NCBI GenBank assembly: GCA_900323505.1
Contig: OOIN01000046.1
Coordinates: 1 to 64,000 of the forward strand
Origin: Ustilago trichophora
Lineage: Eukaryota > Basidiomycota > Ustilaginomycetes > Ustilaginales > Ustilaginaceae
Direction: 5' to 3'
DNA length: 64,000 nucleotides
This document shows positions 31,610 through 44,033 of this stretch, piece by piece. The notes under the pieces are model-generated. The model ran no database searches and had not been told where the DNA came from. It saw nothing but the letters and a program-made list of their open reading frames with translations. The position numbers and the translations under genes are program-made. Position 1 is the stretch's first letter; each line of letters starts with the position of its first letter.

Positions 31610-32470
31610 GTTGTGGCCATGATGGGTGAGATGCGGTAGTGAGCGTGTGTGTCGAGCAAAGATTGCAAGGACCTTTTGGAGCGGGATGGCAGCAGCCTTG
31701 TGGGTCTCAGATTTGAAGCGAGATAGGCACAATAGCCGGCCATATTGCAGAGAGACGGACTCGGAGCCAGCAAACGTCACTCGTTTGAGACAAGCCAGTT
31801 GGAAGTCGCTTGAGCAAGGAGGTATACCTTTCCAGCCAATGCAGCCGTCAAGTCAACAAACGTGTCAAGGACAACCAGAGGGTGTGGTTGCGTGAGATTT
31901 TGAGTGAGCGGGCGTGGATCCCAGTCGTTGCTGTACTTGAGTCGCCTTTCTTGGTTTTGAAAGCCACAGCCGACGAGCATGCGCCAGTAATTCGGACGCT
32001 GGATACGCTGCCAGATACGGACAAGCAAGGCTCTAGCTTGGGCCAGAAGCTCGGTGTGGTGATCAATGGTGCAAAAGAACCGAGGATGGCCTAGCGCCTG
32101 ATCGCGACCAAGGACTTTGATCAGATTGATGCCAAGATTGTCGACGTGAGCCTCTTGTTCCAGCTCGGAAAGGTAAGGCTTGATCTTGTCTGCAAACAGA
32201 GTTATTGGATCCACTGTTGTGATGGCTCATCATGGGTGAGCGGTGGCTTGCACGGGCATGAGTGTGCAGATAGAAGAGGCGGAAGGGTGTGTTGGGTGTG
32301 GATGCTGTATATGGGCGAAGTGAGATTCGAGATGAGCATAGAGTTTGTCGGCCAGAGGGCGTTGCGAGGATGGCGGATTGTGTGTGGAGGCAGAGGCGGC
32401 GACGGTATGGTCATGGCCATTGTCATTGCCATGGTTGAGCGTGACAGGCAGGCGCAACGGATCTAGAACG
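31610..32470 (-). CDS. Fragmentary multi-exon gene, unknown function
   Basis: On the minus strand the best coding stretch is about 32197-31831: IKPYLSELEQEAHVDNLG, then a helical/basic region (RALLVRIWQRIQRP) and DTFVDLTAALAGK. It begins after an acceptor-like CTCTGTTTGCAG and has no ATG, so an upstream exon is needed; a His/Pro-rich frame at 32457-32235 is the candidate. A GTATAC donor follows AGK and a CCACAAG acceptor 131 nt on leads to KVLAIFARHTRSLPHL and a stop. Exon 1 could not be joined in frame. The model is therefore incomplete, and the gene could be a pseudogene. Confidence 0.3.
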
Positions 32471-35400
32471 ACGGCATGGGAACGAGTAAGGAGCGTAGTG
32501 TTTGAAGAGATTGGAATGCGAGCTAGGTAGGTAGAAGGGAACTCAATTTGCAGAGAGTGCTCGCATTGGACTCGAGGTCAAGGCGAAGAGGAGGCCGTGG
32601 TATAAAGCATAATGATTGGTACCTCAAGAAGCAAGACCGACCACATTTGGCGTTGGTGGGGTTGATGGTGAGGATTGATGATGATGGTGCAAAAGGAAGA
32701 GCTGAGTTGAGTCAAGTCGAGTCGAATTGAATTGATCAATTTGGCCGAATCGTCCAAGTTATTGAATGAAATGGCTCGAGCCAGTCAGCAAGGCACATTA
32801 GCACGTCACGGTCTAACAACTAAACGGGCAAATTGTGCCAAAACGTAGGCCAGGATCACACTCACTCTTGTATTTTTGCTCTGACGGATTTCTTTTTTTC
32901 TTTTGAATTTCTTTGTAACCGCGCTTGAGAAAGGGAGAAAGGCGACTGTCACACTCAAACAAAAGAAAAAGAAAAAAAATACAAACGTGACGCCGAGGCA
33001 GTGAGCGCGTTACGTGCAATTTCACAGAATAAATTGAATTCATTTCATTTCCTGGCTGAGTTAGACAATCATCATCATCATCGTTGCTTATTGGTGATCC
33101 CAATACACAACGTCAATCGAGGGATCTAGATCGGATCTTGACAAATCGGGTCAAGGTACGGTAATGGCTCATTCGATTTCAAATTCCACCCACCACCTCC
33201 TCATTATAAGGCCAACCGTCGATACAAGAGCAAACACGATGCCACATCAACGATGCATGCAGTCAGCCATCGCCAAGCTCGCCAAGATGCTAAAACCATC
33301 CGCTTGTCCGCCACTGCACCACCGAGTATTCACTCTCGTCGCTCCAAATCTCTTCCAAGTTGGCGTGTCGCAAGCCGCTTGACCTATCTTGATCTCCACA
33401 TTGGTCTCACCCATGTGTCTTTCCCGTTACAATCACAAGCTTCGAAAGCAAACCCTAGCTCAGCTCGCACCTGGCGATAAGCTGCAAGCACGACGATTTT
33501 TTGCGCATGTTGGGGCAATATGAGTTGTGGTTGCAATTTGGCTCCAAGCTGTGGTTGTTGATTTGGGGAACGTGCTCAATTGGGTCACACACGGGTGCTT
33601 TGCTTCTGAGCTCATGCAACAAGGAGTGTGTTTTCCACCAGAGTCTTGTGTGCACGCTCTTCTGCTCGGTTTGGCTTTCCAATGACGAGGCTGGTGCAGA
33701 TAGTGTGGTTAGTCGGCGTCGAGGTTCGATCAAGGTAAAGGTTATGAGAGTGTGTGAGCTACTGGCCTATTCATAATTTGGTGTTGTGCGTAGAATCTTT
33801 GGATCGATGACCAATGACAGCATCATCCGTTTCTAACATGTTATCGTACTCGCCCGAGAGGCAGTGCAGTGTGAGTCAAAGAAAAAGAAAAAAAAAAAGA
33901 AAAGAAAAAAAAGGATTCACAGACAGAAAAAACGCAGCCTCCAGTCACAAATTGGAAGGAAATTCGAAAGCGGCAAAGGTCACAGGGGTTAGAAAAGCTG
34001 ATTTTTCACATACAAAAAAAAAGGAATTGCAGATTCTGACCATTTGGGGAGATCTAACATTCAATCATATGCTGGCTTCTCACTTGTGGTGGCTTTGCTG
34101 CTCTTGATATAGCAAAATGGTCACTTTGAGCTCGGTGAGCAGCCACCACTTTGTGAGACACACATACAATGCTTTCTGGTCTACAGCAACTGCGAGGTGA
34201 GAGAGTGTCGTTGGATCATTTCAAGCCGTCACCGAGACAATATACCTCGCACAATTCAACCTGTTTGCATTTTTTTATTTTTTTTTTTACTTTGTGTTGG
34301 AAGGCGCTCTTTTTTGTTTTCTTGACCACCACCACCGTTGCTCTTGTCTCGACAGGTGTGGCATTGACTTATATGGATCAAGGTAGAGGTTTTTGCTCGA
34401 CGGGAAAGCGGATGCTCAAGTGTGGGAAATGCAAGTTGTCACGTATGGACATTCAAAATTTGGCTTTTTTGACCAGTCATGCGTCAACGTTTTGTAACAG
34501 AAGCGACGTTTTGTTTGCAATGACGATGATTTCAAAGTTTGTCTTGTTTCGCCAACATGGTTTGTGGTTTGGCCAACGCAGCTCATCAACGTCGACTCTG
34601 GCTAGTGCCATGTCTATTGCTATGCCACCTGCTACACCGCCTCGTCTTGCCAAAGCTTGTCCATCCACAGCCTCAAAGGTCATGGCCCAGCTCGCCACTT
34701 TGTACTCACTCAAGCAAGCAACCAAGCAAGCCGTCTGCAATACACATGCACACACTCTGTCAAGACCATCACCTTTCCGACGCCTCTGGTGGGCCAGCCG
34801 TGTTTTTTTTTGGCTCGATTCGATGCTTTCTTTAGCATTCCACCATGCGTCGGCACAAGTCAACCCAGCATCAGCAGCAGTAGCAGTCCCACTTGTCTTG
34901 CATCCGACTCGCGCTTTGCTTCGACTCGACCCCCTTTCGGCAGCCACTCGTTGCGATTCTGAACCACAAGACCATGAGCCAACCCCAAGACCCAGCCTTG
35001 CCCTGGTTTTGACTTTTGACTCGGTCTAGCCATCCCCAAGCCATAGCTACCACAACGGACAAGCCAACTTTATTTCCCCCCTGGAGCCATGGCTCCCCAT
35101 CGCTACCTCAGGTCCCCGCTACAAGCGAAGCGAGTGGCATCGAGTATGGTGTGTCGGTGGTACAACTCGAGCATTGACTCGTGTAGTGCAATCGACGGTG
35201 GTAGTTGTGCGCATGACAAGCTCTGAGCATGGATTTTTGGCTGTGTCGGGAGACAAGGCAAGCGCTTGGAGTGGTGCAAAACATCGAGCATGTGAGTCTT
35301 AGAGGTAGAAGAGCTCACCTACAAGTCGCACTCAGACTCTTTCTGATTAATTTGTTTCTGAGCGAGGTTTCCCTCTCTCTCTCGTGGTATCTGTACAGCC

Positions 35401-36016
35401 GATTATCCCAGCTCGAACCGTCACCCTAAAAAAATACGCTTTGGGCATCGGCTTGCACTTTTCAAATGTCCTCTCCCAACACTATCCGCCCAAAAGTGGC
35501 ACTGCAATACAACATCTAAAACACAGCCTCCCTAACCACATCTGGTATGCAGCACGACCGACCCAGCTTGCCAGCAGCGAGACCATGGATGCGATTAAAA
35601 CAACGTCAACCCAGTGTCGGATTCCATGTCAAAGAGAGAGCTGAAAATGGACGTTTGGAATGCTGATAAAAAAAAAGTGCCGCAATTATCGATTCCATTA
35701 AAAAAAAGAAGTTCAAGTTTTGTTTTTTTTTGCGCGTTGCGTTTTTCTCTTCCTTTTTTTAACCCTTTAGACTTTGAGAATTGCCGATTCATTTACACAG
35801 ACCAAAGTCAAGATCGATTGTCAATCGCCGATTGGAGCACATTTCAGTCTATTTTCCAAGCCTATCCAAAACCCCCAAAGATTCTCCGGTTCAAAGGTGT
35901 GATCCGCCAAGTTTGGTACAAGACTTTGAGATGCTCAAACTTGAATCTCGGCGTAGTTGTGTAACGAGCCGATATCATCGCTTGGCGCTGTTTGATCTGC
36001 TGATAGATGGCCGTTG

Positions 36017-36048
<32 letters not shown>

Positions 36049-36700
36049 AATTTTTAAACCGTTGGATTTAACATCTTTCGGAAGGGGGTAGCACTGCTTG
36101 GGGGACAAATCACTTTTGCGTGCGATACAAATGTGCTTTTCAAGCGCTCGGAGCCACATGCATGCATGCATGCGCTGCGCCTGCTTGTCTCACTACTGTA
36201 AGTAACTCATCGCCGATTTCCAATTCAATTTTGTTTTCAAAAAACAAAAAAAATAAGAAAAAATTCCAATTCCAATTCAAATTCCAATTCAATTCGGTCA
36301 CCACTGGGCCAGGGTGGCATTAAAACATGCACGCGCCTGCACATTTGATTTGATTTGATTTGACTTGACCTTGATTTGAAATCCAAATGAAATTGAAATG
36401 GCTGAGTTAGGCGACTGACTGAGCTGAGATGAGATGCTGCGCACCCTGTTGAGACATACGCGAGACATTCGCTCTCTTTCTTTCTTTCTTTCTTTCATGC
36501 CTCTTGCTATCTCGCTCTGTGTATCAAACCTTTTTGACAATTGCAAATACGAGACCCAGATCATCGGGAACCACCACAACTACGATCACAATCACCACCA
36601 CCAGGCTTTCTACCTTGATGCCAGCTTGATCTAGCCACTTTTAGCCGTGCCCAACTCCAATCTCCGCGTTCTGGGTTCTGCAATGATCGTCGCTGCACCT
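32471..36700. other. Large gene-poor stretch with simple repeats
   Basis: No confident gene. Long frames such as 34169-35029 have low-complexity, transmembrane-like translations without motifs. Simple repeats: a 7-bp CCATTTT repeat (36016-36049), AATTCC-type runs (36260-36295), GATTT repeats (36340-36366), (CTTT)n (36476-36496). A 50-bp block at 33068-33121 recurs upstream of kinase-like copy 1 (43947-44003). Confidence 0.5.
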
Positions 36701-36836
36701 TGAACCGCCCCCGCATCTACACTTGCAGCAACACGTCTTGTCGAAATCCTCCTCTAGCCTCACTCATCATCTTGATTCTGGTCAACCTGTCATCATTGCT
36801 GCTGCTGCCGATAACACCCAAGTTGCTGGCGGCCAC

Positions 36837-39800
36837 ATGTCCACCAATTTGGCGGCGCCACCACGAAACGCATCTCTTGAATCCGCACAAGCTGCACAAG
36901 CTGCACAAGCTCAGCTCGGAACGCCTTGGAGTGATGTCGTCTACTACTTTGACACATATTGTCGACGCGTCCAAGCATCCCCGGATCGCCAAGTCAAGGA
37001 CCGTGTCCGCGATATTGAATTTGCCTCCTTGATCGGCTGCCTCGATGCTCTGATGCGTGATGCTGCCTTTTACACCATCTTTCCCAACTTTTCCTCTCTT
37101 GACCAACCTTTTATCTCGGATGCAAGCATCAAACAGCTCAGGCCCAAGCTCGACCAACTTGCTTCCACTTGGTCTCCTCTCGCCAACCAAATCCAACTCT
37201 CTGCCTGCCTCCAAAGCCTCTCTCTTCCCCCCAATCCAAATCCATCTGCACGCCCCTCCTCCAGTCTCGAAGACGTCAACGTCTGCCTCCACTTTTCCAA
37301 ACAGTTCAATTGTCCTCGAAGAGGCAACGTCCTGCTTCAGTTTCTCAAGTTTGTCCTTGGCATACAGGCTCACTTTGACGGTGGTTCCAATCGCAACCTC
37401 TACTTCAAAGCCACTCCCATCGTTCAATCCAGCGGTACCGGCAAAACTCGCATGGTCCTCGAGGTCGCAAAGTATGCCCCCCTCTTGTACATCTGTCTTC
37501 GATCCCAAGGCAGCACTTCACGCCATGGTTTCCCCAAAAGCGACTCAAACATTGTCAACTTCTTTTCCACCGCCCTCAAGCCTAAACAAGATTTGCCATC
37601 CTCGCAACCACAACAACACCAAAACCCCGCCGCCCTGCCAAAGTACACGTGCAACCTTCAGGTAGCTGCCTTTCTCGGTGCATGGTTTCAACAACTTGTG
37701 CTCCAACTTGCTGACAAACCTTCTCCCAAGGCAAAACACGATCATCTTCTCCGTTTCATCCGCTATGGAGCTTGTAGCTCCTCGAACGACGCCAACATCA
37801 TGTCAGACACCTCCCAGACCATGCAAGTCCGCCAGGACTTTTTCGAAAAGGTCTGCACGGCAGCTCAGCACCTCCTCGATCATGCCATACCTCTCGATGC
37901 ATCCAAGCATCACAAATCCACCTTTGAACACTGTCTCAAGACACCCATCAGCACGCTCGCCATGCAGCTTCACCACGTCCGAGATCATCTCTGGGATCAT
38001 CATGTTTCCCACAACGACAAGCACTTCCTCCTGAGCAGCGGCGCCAAGCTCTCAAAACCTCCCATCCTTGTTGCTGTCGACAAGTGTGTCCATTTGATTC
38101 AAACTTTTACTGGCAAAGTTGACATCGATCACCAGCAGCTCAACAGTCTTTGTCGCGCCTGGAACTATATCAATCGTCAAGAGTGCAACGCTCTTCCAGG
38201 TACGCCAGGTTTTTGGCTGGTTCTGCTCAGCACCAACAGTGCCGCATCCATCCTCATTGAAAAGAGCCAAACCAGGGGTTTGGATCGAGCCAAAGGCATG
38301 CAGACCGCTCCTACCTTTGTTGCGTTGCCCTTGGATGTGATCCGCCAGGAGGCTTTGCCGCTGTAATGCGCTGGCGACGTAGGCGAGCGCGAGCATCTCC
38401 AAAAGTACGGCCATCCTCTATGGACATTGCTCCGGCCGACCAGCTTTTGGGAGGATGCCAAAATGAAATTGCTCGGTTCCGCCGACCCGTACGATGTCAA
38501 GTGCCAAAAGATAGACCAGCTAAGCGGCCAAGACAGCATTGAAGCGTTTCAGCAACTCAACTACAACATCTTGTCTTCGCGACTTGCCCTCTCCTTTCTT
38601 CCCGTCAAGGGCCAGACCCATCCCGATGGAGTCAAACATGACGCGCTTGCCACAGGCTCTGTTGATAAGCACATGCGCATCCTTGGACAAGTTGTTGACG
38701 GTTACTGTTTAGACATCTGGTCTCCTTCCGAACCCGTGCTTGCCATTGCTGCAGCACTAGTCATGTTGCCTTTTGCCGAGGTCTGCTCGAACCAGGACTT
38801 TGAGGCTACCATCAAGAAATGGTACCGCGGCATCATTGAGGGTTTCCAGAAAGGATGCTCAATGCCAAGGATGTACTCAAGGCAACCATTGGCAAGTTTG
38901 TAGCCCGCCTCATCCTCATGGCGGCCTGGGATGCTGCAAAACTGCCTCTCTTGTCATCTGTTGGCCCTCCAGCTCAAAGCTCAACCGCCGCTGCTGCTGC
39001 AGATTCGTCGACACAGACCGCGCCAATCTCGGCCCCACTGCCTTCCATCGTTGACGCATGCACTCGAGAGTTTTGCAGTCCACTGCGACTGCGAGATCTG
39101 CTTGGCAATGTGTCTGGCCTCAACCCCGCGTATTGGAAACTGGTGGACGAAAGGATGGATTGGGTACAGAAACGTCTTGCTGCGCTTGACATGGCCAGCA
39201 ACAACAACAACGTCGATGTCTGGACCAACTTTACTCACTTTGACTTGGTCAACTCCAACATTCAAGACATTTCGAGCGATTTCCTCTGGTATTGCTGGAA
39301 GCGCGGCGTGGCCATTCAGACGGTCCACAAACAAGGCGGTATTGACGGCATCATCCCTGTCTTTGTCGGCGATTTGAAGCGCGACTTTGGCACCGGGATG
39401 CCAGCGCACCTCCCATCCGAGGCTGTAGCCGCCTGCCACATGACCTTTGTGGCCTGGCAAGCCAGGAATCGACAGGAAACAACCTCAACCACCCGGCTCT
39501 TTGAAAACCTGCGCGGTCCTAACCTTGTTGTGTGGAAAAAGGGCGAAGAAGCCCTCACCAAAAAGGCGTTGCTCACAATTTGGATGGAACTCGGCACGGA
39601 ATCGAGCATTTACCGAAGCACTAGCACCAACAAAAGGGTCCAAGTCTTGCCGTGGCCCAAGGACTCGGTCTCTGAAGCTCTTGCAGGGCCTCAAGGTCCG
39701 GTTGCCAAAAAGCGAAAGCGCACCCCGTCGACGGCAGAGTCAGCTGCAAGGGAAGCAGAAGAAGAAGGAGGAGGAGGAGGAGGATCATCATCACCGAGCA

Positions 39801-40219
39801 CATCTCGAAAGGCAGCATCCAAGACAAGGACATTGCCCCGAAGGAAAGCATCTGGCAAGGAAACTGTCAAAGAGGGACAGATGCCAGACAGTGCGGTCGC
39901 TCCTCCTAGTGCTGTGCATGTGCCGTCTGCATGCCAGAAAGGATTTGTCTTGGTCAAACTCAGGGGTGTAGGTTGCGCGGACATCTATCCGTGCCTTGAT
40001 ACTTTTGACATTTGCACCGTCGTTGTCAAGATCGTGGCGCGACACGTTTCTCCAAAGCAAGGAGTCAGCCGTTCATCGTACGAAGAGGACAATCAGTTAA
40101 AGATGCCCCTCGATCTAGGCAAGTGTATTCATGACCCGGGTTATATCGATGAGCGCTCTCCATCCGGTGATTGTGTGGAAGAGGCGGAGCAAGCCATGGA
40201 GGTGGACAAGGTCGAGTAG
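36837..40219 (+). pseudogene. CRN-like P-loop NTPase with PD-(D/E)XK-like nuclease region, copy A
   Basis: ATG 36837; a coding-like frame also extends upstream to 36723 without ATG. Walker A is SSGTGKTR (about residue 205), the Walker-B-like strand is ILVAVDKC, and a sensor-like FWLVLLSTNS follows. The frame meets a TAA at 38364-38366, but the same frame continues to 38903 with clear similarity to copy B, so it is a nonsense break. A one-base slip near 38853 moves to the frame that ends at 40219. That part has GIDGIIPV followed about 35 residues later by FVAWQARN, like the D and (E/Q)xK of restriction-like nucleases of Crinkler proteins, with Arg for Lys, and then a basic/acidic low-complexity tail. 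The family is transposon-derived; here it is probably inactive. Assignment is from motifs. Confidence 0.6.
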
Positions 40220-41476
40220 TAGCTTTTTTTTCCCTGTTTCAATTTGTATCATGCTGATTGTGTGATTGTGTTGATGAATGGGTGTCTGTAAAGACGGACT
40301 CGGCTGTGCTTGCAATGTGAATCACACGGGTTGATTTTGTTCAACAAGACAATGATGAGCTCAATGACGTATGAGTCAAACACCCACACGAATTACGAAT
40401 CACGGACTAGAAGCCAAACTTACCATTCCAGTTTGCGCATTACGCATTACGCATTGTGGGTTGTGCTTGTGTGTGTGTGATGCAAGGATAAGGGATGGGG
40501 CTGTGAGGAAGAAAGGGTATGGGAGAAGGAGGTAGGCGAAGCGGCGATGGCTTGATGACAGGGTTTGGGATGTGTGGTGTGATGGGAGTTGAAGCCATGG
40601 ATCTGTGTTAACACTTTGGCGGTGTGTGAAATGTCTTGGCGGGGGGACCATACTTGGGCTAATTCTGGCCAAGTTGCAAGGATGAATATATAAGTGAAGC
40701 AAAGGTCAATGGTTTTCTCAACCCCATCGCCATCGTCGTCATTACGAGCCAGTCTGGTCGAGATGAAGCTCTTACAAAAAGGCTTGAGCTTTGCAATCCA
40801 TCCACCATTCTCTTGCAAAGCTTCAAGCTTCGAAAAAGTGTCAATGTATCTTCCACCATTTCTTGAGCTGATTCGAAAGGTAGTTAAAAGAGCACGGCTT
40901 TGCATAGAATCAGGTTTTTTGGCCCGCTACAAAACAAGACAATGCCACAGAGGGACGCAAGGTCAAGCATCCGACCCTCGTTGTTGGGACGTCACTTGCA
41001 AAGCTTTACCGACGTTTAAAAAAACGGAAAAGTATCGCCACTTGCGGTTGCAAGTGTCCCCAAATGCGAGGGAAAAAAAACAAAAAGCACACTCCAATGC
41101 CACCCCAGAGACCACGCTATCGGATCATAAACAATATCATAGCCTCGGTTGAAAGGTTGCATGTAACGAGCCATCGTGCTTAGCATATCCACCCCCAAGT
41201 CAAAAGGAGACATGCAAGCATTCGGCAACAACAAAGACTGCACATCTCCAACCGCTCCTAGATCAGACTCAGACCGGCTATGTGCATACATCTCGATCGT
41301 TGGCCTTGCTGAGTAGCGCCCATCTTGCCACCTCGACATGGTCACACGCATCTTGAACCAGCAATCCTACCCCATCACTTGACTCTACAAAAGGGCACAT
41401 TGACTCAGCATCACACATTGATCACATCGTCTTGTTGGTGTCAAGATGAGGATATAAAAGTAGATGCAATTTCAAT
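40220..41476. other. Intergenic region
   Basis: No gene seen on either strand. The only notable feature is a repeated CATTACG motif at 40436-40455. Confidence 0.5.
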
Positions 41477-42704
41477 TCAATTAGGGCGCTTGACAAATCG
41501 GTCTCCTGGATCTCTCGCTTGCCTGTTGGCCTGTTGCATCTGGCGGTAGTTGTTTTTCGACTTTGAGAGTGAATGACGCTGCTTTTTGCGATGTGGCCTA
41601 CCCTCACCTTGCTCCGGTACGCCCTCGTCTTGGTCCTTGCCCTGATCCTGACTCTCGTCGTCACCCTGATCCCAACTCTCGTCCTCATCGATTCGAGACG
41701 CAGTAGGAGAAATCCACGTATTTTCCCCCAAAAACACAGGCTTGTCAAAGTCATCCAATGCAAGCGTGTAGTCATCCCAGCCAATTTGAGAGAGAGGACG
41801 TTAAAATCCAAGGGGAGGTCAAGATTGTGTAATGCTGCTACATTGTCGGCTTGGTCCTGCACTGAACCCGATTTGCTTTCTTCCACATCCACCATGCCCA
41901 TACCGAGCAATATTGACTGATCCCAGTCGTCATCGCATGCAGGGTGTTGCTGCAATGCCGTCCGAGCTGTACCACCATCATGCTTGTCATCAGTGTGGCA
42001 GCGAGACCTTCCGTAGTGGCGGATGGCAGGCACCTTTGCAGCTTGATGATCGGCGCTAGCTGCATGGTGAAAAGGAGAACACGGATGTGCAAGGAAGTCA
42101 AGGTCAGTCGATTTTGCCAGTCAGAACTCCGGAAGTCTTGGAAGCTTGGAAGCTCGTTGCTTTTGGCCGCTCACCTTGCTCTCGTGGCCGCTTGGGAGCT
42201 GGACCCACCAGAGTGCTGCTGCTGCTGCGAGGTTGAAGATGGCAGATGAGCGGGATGGGATGGGATTGGCAACGAGGACGCAGCAGCGCCTGAAGAGTCA
42301 CGACTGTTTGGATGGCACAAGGGCTCGTCGCGATCTGGCTGCTCAAGTTCGATCGACGCCGTAGGATGGTAATGATTCACAAAGTGGTGCATGATAGCGA
42401 AGCAACCGCCTTGATCAACATTTGTCGAGGTTGCATCACCGACAGCGTGTCCGGCAGCAAGACGGCGTTGGCACCACTGTCTGGCATGACGCGGCAGATG
42501 GAGCAGCCACAGATGAATGCGAGCTGCCTCGGTTGTGACTGGCGTGGTGAGATCAGACGGCGATTCCATCTGGGCCAGCAACCACGACCAAAAGTAGTCG
42601 CATAGCTTGTGTCGCTCCTGAGGCTGCAAGAGATTGAGTTTGTCGAGAACTGTATCGAGGGAAGGGAGTTGCTGAGAGTCATTGTAGGGACGCTTCGATG
42701 CCAT
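41477..42704 (-). CDS. Hypothetical protein, two exons, one slippage frameshift
   Basis: ATG at 42704 (MASKRPYNDSQQLPSLD). Exon 1 is 42704-42175; the intron is 42174-42056 (119 nt, GTGAGC...CTAG); exon 2 runs from 42055 to TGA at 41477-41479. Splicing is in phase (AG|C). Within exon 2 the frame must change by one base at about 41785-41797, inside a CTCTCTCTC run, to continue from LDLPLDFNVL into the clean frame WDDYTLALDDFDKPVFLGEN; replication slippage or an assembly error fits. The protein has a helical N-terminal domain with Trp/His-rich repeats (HLWLLHLPRHARQW), a Gln/Ser-rich linker, an acidic segment and a basic C-terminus (HRKKQRHSLSKSKNN) that resembles a nuclear localisation signal. 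Function unknown. Confidence 0.5.
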
Positions 42705-44033
42705 GGCAGGAGAACGAGCAAAGAAGCGACCAAAGATTGATATAGATGAACGCGGACCCGGTGGCCCAAGCAGGCAAGTAGGCTGCCAGACGGGTCAAAG
42801 TGTGGTTGCCAGTGACCAATATGGAAGAGCGGAATCGTTCAAGTCAGCCGACCTTGGTAAGATTGATACCGGTGCGATAAATAGATGGTGGTGGTGGTGA
42901 TCGCGGTGGATTGATGGGAATGGGCGTAAAAACCAACCAAACCTGAGTTGTGCTGAGTTGTGACTACTCTGAGATGTGACTACTGAGTTGCGATCAATCA
43001 ACGTCGATAGCGCGTGTTGGTGTGACTTTGAAATTTTAAAATTATCTTTACCTGACAAGGGAATGCTCGCCCCCAGATCGGTTTCTCATCTCGAAAAATG
43101 GCCTTTGTGCACATCTTTTGGAGACAATCTTGGCTTTGCCTGCTACGAGACCTTTGTAGCTTGACACTGATCCAGGTTGCAAGCTCATTATACCGGTTCA
43201 TTGACTTGATAAAGCAGCTCAAGACCCGACTTGACTCGACTCGACTCGGCCTGTGGAGCTGCTGACTTGAAGCACGTGCCTTGGACAGCCTCAAGAAAAA
43301 ATGCCCCATTTTCCGACTGGGCTTTTCGACACCACACACACATCTTTTCCGGAAGCAAGTAGCATGCAAATGTTGAGGACCTCTTGTACTTTCTTCTCGT
43401 TCTGATCGTTGAAGGTGTTTACCGGCAAATGAGTGTGCACCATCCAACGCAATATGGGCAGTTCAAAGGGAAAAAGGGTTTTCCAGTCGAATTTTGGAAT
43501 TTCAGGATTTTCAGCCAAACTTGCGCAGGCAAGCCAAGTGAGAGTGTCCCTTTCAATAAATCCCACCGTGCCAACCTAAGTGGGAAACCAGATATTAAAT
43601 GCCACACCACACACTTTTGCACTGCCGAGGCGTTTGCCCACCTCTGCACTACAACCCCACAACGGTGTTTCACCGGTTAATCGAACAAGAGAGCTAAACA
43701 AAGTTCAAGTTCAAGGTAAACGGTACCTGGCCAGGTCAAGCTTGCATCCAAAAGATGTGCACAAGGTGCTGCGAGTCGAGGTGCCAATTTGCTGCGACCA
43801 GCCAATTGGCGAAAAATCGGGCCTTGGTGTGATTGTAAAAGTGACTTGTCTAAAAAATTTCTTGCCAAATTTCACGCCACGACTGTAACAGCACAGCACA
43901 GTCCCTTGATTTGTGACAACGACAACGAAGACCACCACCACTACCACCATCATCATCATCGTTGCTTTTCGGCGATCCCAATACACAACCTCAACCAAGG
44001 CAACGTCAACCTAGGTCGTCTCAAACGTAACAC
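42705..44033. other. Intergenic, 5' flank of kinase-like copy 1
   Basis: No confident gene. An 18-bp inverted pair TTGTGCACATCTTTTGGA lies at 43105-43122 and, inverted, at 43747-43764 with weaker similarity around it. A (GGT)n run is at 42883-42899 and an (ACC/CAT)n run at 43931-43962. Confidence 0.45.

Noticed and set aside
34169..35029. 286-aa plus-strand frame
   Set aside because: Low-complexity, mixed hydrophobic translation without motif; the antisense strand and other frames are equally open.
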